DNA from: Piscicola geometra
Taxonomy: Eukaryota > Annelida > Clitellata > Hirudinida > Piscicolidae
Length of the DNA: 64,000 nt
NCBI GenBank assembly: GCA_943735955.1
Contig: OX030957.1
Location: 2,995,595 to 3,059,594, forward strand
Reading direction: 5' to 3'
How positions within the stretch are numbered: position 1 is the first letter of the stretch; the number at the start of each line of letters is the position of its first letter. This document shows, piece by piece, positions 36,401 to 49,498 of the stretch. The notes below the pieces were generated by a model. The model was not told the DNA's origin. It saw only the letters and a list, made by a program, of their open reading frames with translations, and ran no database searches. The position numbers and the translations under genes are program-made.

Positions 36401-37284
36401 GATGATGATGTTGGGCGTGATGATGGTGATGATTATGATGATGAGAAGAAGAAGAATGATGCTGTTGTTGCTGATGGATGTAGGCTTGAACTATTAATAA
36501 GCTAACCAATACATCACGCTGCATCCTTTAGGCATCCTTGTTCTTATGTTATGACCTTACTAAGAACAGCAACAAACAAAACTCAAAGGTACTAAATATA
36601 AATAAACGAAAACAATATTAAATATTAAATAAATATTTATGTATCAAAAAATCGCATAAATTTATTTCGGCAAGGCAATAACCAGATGCATTAGCACACT
36701 CATCGTCTTATATAAAGACCTTGCACGAATGGCCTCTTAACAGCCCACCTTTATATCTTTAAGAATTTTTATTATGTCATTTTGTACTCGTTATAATTGC
36801 GAAAATCATTGAATTAGTTGATTTTTATGGTGTGTTTATAAATTACTTTTATTTTGTATTCTTATAGTGTCTTTTTATATGGAGTATTTTTTATTTTTTT
36901 AAATGAGTAACAAACAATATTTGTATGCTTGTGTCGGAATTCGAATGTTGCATGCATGAGTTATGAAGGCTGAAGCTGCCATGAAACTTAAACCAGCATA
37001 CTTAATTGAGATTTCAGTAATGGTAGCTTTTTGGGCATTCGTTCATTCATCGTTATCATCATCGTCATCATCATCATTATCATCATCATCATTATCATCA
37101 TCATCATTATCATCATAATCTTCACCATCATCATCATCACCATCATCATCATCATCTTCACCATTATCATCATCACCACCTCTGTTCTTCTGCAGCAGGG
37201 TGACCAGAGGACTTGTTGTTCTGGGCAGTGCCTTCGAGGAACCTCGGCTCTCAGCCATTCTGCTCCCCTCCATCGCTCGATCCA
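30409..37284 (-). CDS. SORBS/CAP/vinexin-like SH3 adaptor protein, at least 12 exons, 5' end uncertain
   Basis: Predicted cytoskeletal adaptor of cell-matrix adhesions. Exons in transcript order: 37180-37284, 36087-36390, 35249-35369, 34329-34369, 33908-34077, 33468-33736, 33153-33241, 32739-32897, 32447-32561, 31778-31882, 31132-31435, 30409-30971. All phases match, giving about 780 residues. The first exon seen starts in mid-codon after an acceptor-like CAG but also has an in-frame ATG, so it may or may not be the first coding exon. The N-terminal half is Thr/Asn-rich and disordered. A basic helix (IKTVKMKKRIEEEKQ) precedes two SH3 domains. SH3-1 (YKARALYPFTAKDSK, then GEHHGSFGIFPSSYV) closely resembles the first SH3 of CAP/ponsin. 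SH3-2 carries a long insertion. The last exon, ending at a TAA, has no SH3. The SoHo domain was not recognised. Small exon 34329-34369 and the donor at 35249 are the weakest parts. Confidence 0.68.
31132..31882 (-). other. Second SH3 domain of the SORBS-like protein, with a long insertion
   Basis: Exon 31778-31882 gives LLYTFQAQASTEISLKK and exon 31132-31435 continues GDIVRVLERVNADWVKVELV. The C-terminal SH3 strand KKVGLAPSSYIIPL follows only after roughly 50 Ser/Asn-rich residues, all in the same exon. An ordinary SH3 has fewer than ten residues at this place. Confidence 0.75.
32447..32897 (-). other. First SH3 domain of the SORBS-like protein
   Basis: Encoded by exons 32739-32897 and 32447-32561, joined inside a Lys codon. 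It reads YKARALYPFTAKDSK, then ELSLQKGDVVYVWGVVDENW, then MKGEHHGSFGIFPSSYVQ. The ALYPF, Trp and Pro-x-x-Tyr positions that form the proline-peptide groove are all present. GEHHGxxGIFPxxY is characteristic of SORBS SH3-1. Confidence 0.88.
34815..35010. repeat. ATC/CAC microsatellite
   Basis: ATC-type repeats with CCTCTT variants ending in a CAC run, in an intron of the SORBS-like gene. The open frames read from it on both strands are repeat artefacts. Confidence 0.9.
35440..35573. repeat. 23-bp purine-rich tandem repeat
   Basis: The unit GGGAAGAATGGGAGGTGGGG plus AAG is repeated about five to six times just upstream (in transcript terms) of the exon at 35249-35369. On the transcribed strand it is pyrimidine-rich, so it doubles as a very long polypyrimidine tract before that acceptor. 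Irregular GGTGGTGAGAG repeats continue to about 35770. Confidence 0.88.
37049..37177. repeat. ATC microsatellite next to a SORBS-like exon
   Basis: An array of CATCATCAT with TTA and TTC variants. On the coding strand it begins within the donor GTGGTGATGATG of exon 37180-37284. Confidence 0.9.
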
Positions 37285-37763
37285 CTGTTGTTAATCGAAT
37301 TCATCGCTCTTGAATTTTATGAAAGACGTGCTATAGAAATTTATTTGATTTATTGAAATTTATTGACGAACAAGTTTCGCATTGAAATTAATCATTTAAT
37401 AAGTTGTTTTACTTCATTAATCACTTTTTTTGGTCTTCTATATGAGCTTATTGTCTCCAGTGTTGTTGCATCACAAAGCGACAACAAGTTAAATGAATCA
37501 CACAAAGAGTCATCACTTGAACTCGCCTAACTCCGATTGCTGGAATGCATGAGGGCACTTCAGATGTAGATTGGCACTCCAACGAGTCCAATAGGCTCTT
37601 TGCATGCAATCCTCGTTGACTTCTGGGCGAAATAACGTCTCAACAAGAGGCTTCAAGGCGTCATCGGGCTGCAAACTACGGTGGGAATGTTGTCTTACCC
37701 CAATTTATTCATATTTTATGCTAATTTAAGCTTCTCACTAAGGTTTGCATACTTTATGCTTGT

Positions 37764-37950
37764 GAACGGGTAGCCGAGTCGGCAGCGACTCTCGGCTTGA
37801 CCAATAATGAAAGGTCCAAGGTTCAAGTGCAACCAATGCCCTAATAACCCAAAGGCTCAAATGAAATTATGCAGAGTAAGTGGCCTGGAAGCTCGTTCGG
37901 GTTATACGCCACTATAATAATGCTCGTCAATATTATTATTATTTATGCTA
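37764..37950 (+). mobile_element. Candidate tRNA-derived SINE
   Basis: A pol III A-box match, TAGCCGAGTCGG, at 37771-37782 fits TRGCNNAGYNGG exactly. A partial B-box, GGTTCAAGTGC, follows at 37820-37830. After these comes a body that is not tRNA-like and a tail rich in TAATAAT/ATTATT (to about 37950). The head is followed by non-tRNA sequence, so it is a SINE rather than a functional tRNA. No target-site duplication was established. Confidence 0.5.
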
Positions 37951-39279
37951 ATTAATGCTTCTAACTAATTTAGCATATTTTCTTATTTGTCTATCTGATA
38001 TCCTTGTATCGGATGAAACTGTGCCGAATATTCGGTTAAAGATCGAATAGTTTTAATTTATTTTATTCATATTAGATCAGATCGAAAACATTTTAAATCC
38101 TTGAATGTGTCTATAATTTAAATATCAGTTAATTTATAAAAACTTTAAACCTTTTTGTATACATTTTAAAGTTAGACGTCTGCATAAAAACAGGTTATAT
38201 GTCTTCAAATTGTAAAATTTATAAACCATAAACTATTTTTATTCTTTCGAATAAATAGTTTGAATATCCGTTCTCGATAAATACCCTTCAGTTCATTGTG
38301 AACTTTTCTTCTTTCTTTGAAATTTTTCTTCTCGATTTCTAGACCACCTTTAAGCGCAAATTTTTATTTTTTTTGCCTTTGGAACCATTTATGACTCACT
38401 AACTAATTAGCAGAAAGTAAAACTCTTTTACTTTTTCATGTATCATATTGTTTTTCTTAGTTTAGGATACCAAATTTAAAATCCTTAAAAACTCAATTCT
38501 AAAAGTAGTTGCTATTCAAAAGACATCTTTGGTGCGGTGTTATAGCAGCACCAAACCACCATTAAATCACCATTATGGCATCATCAAACCACCATCAAAC
38601 CACCATCAAACCCCCATCAAGACAACACCAGCATCCTTTCTCATTTCCCGAATGCAACCAGCATGAAGATTAATTATGCCCCCCCCCCCTCCCCACTATT
38701 CGTTATATTCCAACCCACCACCATCATCACTAGCTTTGATAACCATCATCACCACTATCCTCATTATCAGCCATCCCTTTTACTCATCATCATCATCCCT
38801 TGTCATCGTTATCATCATCAGCTATCACTCTATCATTACAGATCGTGTTCCTGAGTGCTACTTTGGTGTATTGCAATTATACAATGCATTATGTACTTGT
38901 CTCAGTTTATTTTTATGTACTAAATCTCATCATAATTACTTTTCTATTTCTATTATACAATACAAATCATTAAGCCTAATTATTAGCCTTTAATTAGTGC
39001 ACTGATTAACAATTCCATCACACACCAGCATCATTTCCTGCCATATCCGATCCACTACCTGCCTCCAATGCTTATCCATCACACATACAAACACACATAC
39101 AAATACATGTATTAACACACTTACAGATACAAGTATAAACACGCATACCGATAGATACACAAACACAGTTTTCAAGACACATACCGGTACCAAAGTACAC
39201 ACTCATGCTAACACATTTTTATGAACATGTGTAAAAACGCATGAACGCACATTCAAACACACATGAACACATTTTCAAA

Positions 39280-39465
39280 CTCACATAAGGGGGAACACAC
39301 ATAAACTCACATAAAGATGAATACACATAAATTCACATAAGGGGGGACACACATAAAATCACATAAAGATGAACACACATAAACTCACATAAGGGGGAAC
39401 ACGCATAAACTCACATAATGATGAACACACATAAACTCACATAAGGGGGAACACACATAAACACA
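39280..39465. repeat. Composite minisatellite of about 52 bp, two alternating half-units
   Basis: The core ACACACATAAACTCACATAA recurs, followed alternately by GGGGGA and by AGATGA or TGATGA. The higher-order unit is therefore a pair of roughly 26-bp monomers, present about three and a half times. Confidence 0.85.
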
Positions 39466-41487
39466 TATGTTCACACACATGCCGAAAGATAAGATTGTTT
39501 GGAGATGTTTGCTAACGTTCAATGTAAACACTGGCAAAAAATTTATTAATATTGCTTATAATTTTATATTATGAATAACATTTTTTAAAACTGGAACTTT
39601 TTGTATTGATCTTAACATTTGTTGCATCAAAATTAATAATTTTATATTATTCATAATGCTTTTAAAATTTAAAATCGCAATTTTTATACTCATTAAATTG
39701 ATTTTTTAGTTTACTTATTTTTATTTATAAATAAAGAAAAGCGGACATTTATCAAATGGAAAAAAATTATTTGCATACATGCTAGCTCAACACATTTTTT
39801 ATTTTATAAATTCGTTAACAAATAATTTAAATGTTTCTTTACATATTTATATTACTCAAATTAGTGGGCGGCGACAAAAGCAAAAACAAATTAATCAGTG
39901 TTTAATAGTAAAATTTTAATCTTTGTGTGTGTACCTCCAAACGTTTGAAACGGGCGGTGAGTGAAAAGGTAATTTAATGCTCTAGCACTGCATTTGTCTG
40001 ATTAAATATTCCTTCTCATACCTAAATTATATAAAGTTGTATAACATCCTGTCTACCTCGGCTCTTCAAGAACGAAGGTTCAACGCACTGTAAACAACCT
40101 TGCAATCTTACTGCTCTTTCGTTTCTGAGAAACGCTATGGGGTGAGCTAATCAAAGGTTAAGACCATTTCGTATTTTAGATCGCTCAATTAACCTAGTTT
40201 GTTAAATGTTCATAAAATTAAGAGCTATATCAAGTTAAATACCTTGGAATTAAATTCTTGATAAGCCCCGCATCAGCTGAAGAGCATCATCATCATCAGC
40301 ACCACTCTCCAGGAAAAACGGGAATTCATGGAAGAATCTTTAAGTGGTTATGACAATGATTTGATTGTGTTATTCTTTTTCCTTGAAATGTTAATGGTTT
40401 TTAAAAATTTATTGTTTATTTTTGTTGCTTTTTTGTTCTTGGTGTGGTTTTTGTTGAAGGTCCATTTACTTTACAAGTCACAAAATAGAGATGAATGAGA
40501 AAGAGAAAAGTTTTTCTGAATGTTGCTAGCGTTGTTGTTGTTGCTGTTGTATACTTTTTTTTTGTTGCTGCTAATCTTGTGGCATATTTTGTTTTTTCTG
40601 CTTTTAATGTTTACCAACGGAATCAGTTCACTTCGGTACAAACATTTCATTAGAGTAATGCATTTTTCAGGTTACTTTCACGCGGTATATAACAAAATTT
40701 ATCGAATTTGCAAAAATATTATTTTCAAGATCCAAAAACAGACTAGTAAGCGGACTATTTTTGAAACTTGTATTTAATTGTTTAATTGGATTCAATTACA
40801 TTTTTAAGATAACATTTAATCCAAACAAGCGTTTCTCAATCACTAATGATCTCTTCCACATCTTACTTTCCAGCGTCTTTATATATGTATCAATCCGTTC
40901 AGCTCTCAAAGACTTTTCGGGTATCTCATATGTGTTTAAATCTTTTATGCATACATGTTGTTCCTATGAATATGTATATGTCAGTCATGAATGTGAATGA
41001 TATTCGTGGTTTATGAATATGTATACGAATAATTTATATGAATATTTATGATTTTTCAGCTGAACCGGGTGAGAATAAATAAAATGAAAGGCAGATTTCT
41101 GTGCAATGAGTTCGAATCATTTAAATAAATCGACAAATCGATTAGATTTTTTAAAATAAATAAAAGAAAAGGGATGTTATAAACACACACACACACAACC
41201 ACACGCAAATGCACTGAAATACAACACAGGTTTCAGGATCTTTTGATTGATGGGCGTCTTTATGTATACCGTTTCATTTTAATTTTATTTCAAGTTTCTC
41301 TATTTTTAAATATTTTATTGAATTTGACAATAAATTACGGGCGTTAATTACAATGAATAATTGTTCATTTAGCGTGCAGGTACCTCTGAAAGCTTTCATT
41401 CCACGCAGGTACATGAATCATTAGTTCGCGCCTCAGAGTTCGGTCTAGACAACAATTAGGAATCATAGTCTCACAATTATAAACTAA

Positions 41488-41898
41488 TTGAATACATTTA
41501 AAACTGAATTAACGAAAAATTATTACTCACATCCGCATATTGATTTTTGTCAATTACACGATGCTGAAACAAATTTGTTTTTAGATCCAATCGAAGTCAC
41601 AAACATTTTATTTTCAATTAAATTCATTATAAATCATTCTTTAAAGCTAACAAAAGTGAAGGAACGGGAAGTAGAGTTTTTCTATAAAAAGGCACCAACA
41701 GTAGGAAGACAAAACAGTCAATTCATGCGACGAAACAAGGTAAAGTACGGCAGAAAAGGATTCAAATCCATCATTATTGCTTTCGAGAATATTTCGTTCA
41801 TGTTTGCTTATAGCGAGGAAGGCAGCATTCAATTGAAGCTTCAATCATTTATAATAAATGAAAATGTATTGCTTCGCAAATTGTGTTCCAAAGCATAG
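41488..41898 (+). CDS. Unrecognised open reading frame, 136 codons
   Basis: An ATG-to-TAG frame of non-repetitive composition in AT-rich DNA. It starts MNTFKTELTKNYYSHPHIDF and has a basic stretch RRNKVKYGRKGFK. No domain, signal peptide or membrane segment was seen, and no splice model connects it to a neighbour. It could be a small gene, an exon or chance. An AT-rich background makes long chance frames less common but not rare. Confidence 0.2.
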   Translation: MNTFKTELTKNYYSHPHIDFCQLHDAETNLFLDPIEVTNILFSIKFIINHSLKLTKVKEREVEFFYKKAPTVGRQNSQFMRRNKVKYGRKGFKSIIIAFENISFMFAYSEEGSIQLKLQSFIINENVLLRKLCSKA

Positions 41899-42677
41899 GT
41901 ATACAATTTGAAAAAATAATTTATTCGGAATTTTGAAAGGATGGAATTTTAGTTTCAAGGACAGCCATGGTTTCACCAAGCCTAAAAGTTCAAGCATGTT
42001 CTAGCATTGCAAAGGCTTTCCCGATGAGTTGGAAGTGTTGAGGATATGTTGAGCAGCAAGCATTTCCATAGCATCAAAGTGGAGTTTAATAATTTGAAAT
42101 GCATTGCGACGTTTTAAACTTAATTTTTCGAAAATGATTTTTTAAAGAATTTCTTATTATTTTACAAGACAGATTGATTTTTGTTTGTAAGAATGAGTTG
42201 TATGGTTGCATGAGCTTTTGGTGTTTCAGCATGCATTTTGTAAATACTTAAATCTTTGGCGAACGCAAATATTTTTTGACTTTAGCAATTGTTATTATTG
42301 ATTGATTGAGGCATTGGCTTGAAGCGCATTCAAAACAGAATATTTATGTGCATGGCGTCAGCAAAGAGTTAATAAGTTAAAATTGAATATAAAAGGAGAC
42401 AAAATAAATAAACATTCTCGGAAACCCCAGTGAACAAGCACGCTAAAAAATATTCAATAGTTACGTAAACAAGTATAAAAATGATGTTTCATACAATTAA
42501 TTATACATTTAAAAATCTGTTAATAAAAACACACAAATATAATTTAACCCCGACCAGCCCCCCCTCAGCACTACAACTTTCACAGACCACACCACCACCC
42601 TCCCCACGCACAAAATTTCCAATTAACTTTCCCCCAAAATCGAGCATCGAGACCTGACGGGACATTCTCGGTGACGC

Positions 42678-47837
<5,160 letters not shown>

Positions 47838-48243
47838 AAGTCAGATGACTCAATGCTACTCTAGTAACTAGAGGCTCTTGGAGATTATTGCTTAATTGCT
47901 TACATCCTCTTATCTTGAGCTATTAAATGCCTCTTGTTATATATTTGTATAAAAAAGATATACATATATTTGAAAAAAGTAAGGTAAAATGATTGTTGAG
48001 ATATATATATGTGTGTGTGTGTGTATTTATGTCTTAATGACACTTGTAACACCCATTCTCCTACCTAAATTGTCCATTCTGACGTCAGAGAAGTTGTTTA
48101 ATGATTAAACTTTAACCACACAGAACCAGAGTGAAGTTTAAGAGTACTACTAATGGCCACAAAATATTTGTTTTAGCGCATAATTGGAAAAAAACAATGA
48201 AAACACAATACACAAGATTTATTCACAAATATTTTCTTCAGAA
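47838..48243. other. Intergenic gap upstream of paxillin and downstream of the BTB gene
   Basis: About 400 bp between the paxillin ATG and the BTB-BACK stop, both on the minus strand. It should hold the paxillin promoter or 5' UTR. A short TA/GT run lies near 48000-48025. No other feature was seen except the BTB polyadenylation signal. Confidence 0.6.
48218..48223 (-). terminator. Polyadenylation signal of the BTB-BACK gene
   Basis: TTTATT on the plus strand is AATAAA on the coding strand, about 20 bases past the stop at 48244. Confidence 0.55.
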
Positions 48244-49323
48244 TCATTTAAAACTGGAATCAAAATTGCATTCCTCGTAAAAAGCTGCAAGATATTTTCT
48301 AATCTTGATATTTTGAAAGAGATATCGAAAGTTGTCGATAATGGGACAAACGTGTTCTGTGTTGAGACAACTAAAATCAACTTTCCTAAAAAGCTCTTGC
48401 GCGTGGTTGATTCTGGTGTGATGGTTGTAGTTGATCCACTCCAGAATGACTTCAAGCACAATGGCAGAGCATGTATTAGTCTTTAAATTTTCTAAGAGGA
48501 TGTGTAGTTGATCCAAAAGAAGAAGAGGAATGTGAGGGTGTTGCACCAGTTGTGATTTCATGTTTTCGATGAATTTGAGACATGTTTTTTTGCAGTTTGG
48601 AAGATTTTGGTTGATTGAAATCGCGAAATAAACAATTGAATTATGCCAATTGATGGTTGATATTAAGAAATCTTCACACAACTGGTTTAAAATGTCTATT
48701 TGAGTTTTTTTTGCAAAACATAAAATCTCCAACACTGCATTGCAGCTTAACTCTATCTCACCAGTATAAAGATATCGAATTATCAGTGTAACAATTTCTC
48801 GTGAACATTCTGGTATTTGTAGAGTAATAACTTGGTGGTTTTTACTTGAGAATATTTTTTCCAAGTATGGACTGTGAAGGGCGAGTAAGATTTGATGAGT
48901 CAGCACCTCCCCTTCTCGCATGATCAAGACCAAGTCGCACAAGCACTGGTTGCTCCAGCAGTTGAACATGTATTCGAGAACCTTCCGTGCACCCAATAAT
49001 AAAGAAAAGTCCATTTTAGTTACAACATTGGCTTTAAGAAATCTTTTTCTTAGCATTTCAATTATGGCCTGGTTTGAAGTTGGAGGAAGTATCTCAATGG
49101 TTTCATCTTTGCATTTATTCCGTTTTTTATTGAAAACGTTATCTTTTATATCTTGAATTTCATCAATTGAAATAGCTAGCTCATGCGGAAAACAGCCAGT
49201 GAAATCTTTTAAATCTTGTATTACTGAATTTTCCTCTGCTTTTTCGGTACAAATAGTATTTTCTATTGTTTGAGAGTCTGTTCTTCTGAGCTCAAATTTA
49301 GTAAAGATCGATTTATATGTCAT
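48244..49323 (-). CDS. BTB-BACK domain protein without Kelch repeats, intronless
   Basis: A 359-residue protein from a single exon. Residues about 118-220 form a BTB/POZ domain: CDLVLIMREGEVLTHQILLA, then ALHSPYLEKIF, then RYLYTGEIELS. A BACK-like helical region follows (about 225-340, with EVILEWINYN and CLNTEHV). BTB-BACK proteins usually act as substrate adaptors for Cullin-3 ubiquitin ligases. Most carry C-terminal Kelch repeats, but here the stop comes right after BACK. The first 110 residues are charged and unrecognised. The start is the ATG at 49321-49323, preceded by AT-rich sequence. The gene is head-to-head with the TRF-like gene. Specific function unknown. Confidence 0.85.
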   Translation of the reverse strand: MTYKSIFTKFELRRTDSQTIENTICTEKAEENSVIQDLKDFTGCFPHELAISIDEIQDIKDNVFNKKRNKCKDETIEILPPTSNQAIIEMLRKRFLKANVVTKMDFSLLLGARKVLEYMFNCWSNQCLCDLVLIMREGEVLTHQILLALHSPYLEKIFSSKNHQVITLQIPECSREIVTLIIRYLYTGEIELSCNAVLEILCFAKKTQIDILNQLCEDFLISTINWHNSIVYFAISINQNLPNCKKTCLKFIENMKSQLVQHPHIPLLLLDQLHILLENLKTNTCSAIVLEVILEWINYNHHTRINHAQELFRKVDFSCLNTEHVCPIIDNFRYLFQNIKIRKYLAAFYEECNFDSSFK

Positions 49324-49498
49324 AATTGATTAAAAAAATGCCTTTAAACTTTAAAGTATCAAGTTGTTTCAAATGTTTGTTTACAAAGTTTCACCAAATA
49401 TTTAATTATTAAGGTCTTTGTTTCTATTTAATATCGTTTTGTTCAAATCTTTTAAATTCTATGTTTAATCATTTTTTTAGTTTAATGAAGTTAAAAAG
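49324..49498. promoter_or_regulatory. Candidate bidirectional promoter, 175 bp between divergent start codons
   Basis: The ATG of the BTB-BACK gene (minus strand, 49323) and the ATG of the TRF-like gene (plus strand, 49499) are only 175 bp apart. Both 5' UTRs and promoters must fit here unless upstream non-coding exons exist. The sequence is AT-rich and no specific factor site is claimed. Confidence 0.6.

Larger units (their letters stand above)
37285..42677. other. Intergenic region, or further upstream introns of the SORBS-like gene
   Basis: No gene was recognised over 5.4 kb. It holds a tRNA-like SINE candidate (37764-37950), a minisatellite (39280-39465), a homopolymer C run (about 38680-38693) and one unexplained open frame (41488-41898). 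Because the SORBS-like start is unresolved, some of this may be its 5' introns and promoter. Its 42-kb end must include the paxillin 3' UTR. Confidence 0.5.

Noticed and set aside
37764..37840. Functional tRNA gene
   Set aside because: The A-box is good but the B-box is imperfect and no acceptor-stem pairing was found; a SINE head fits better.
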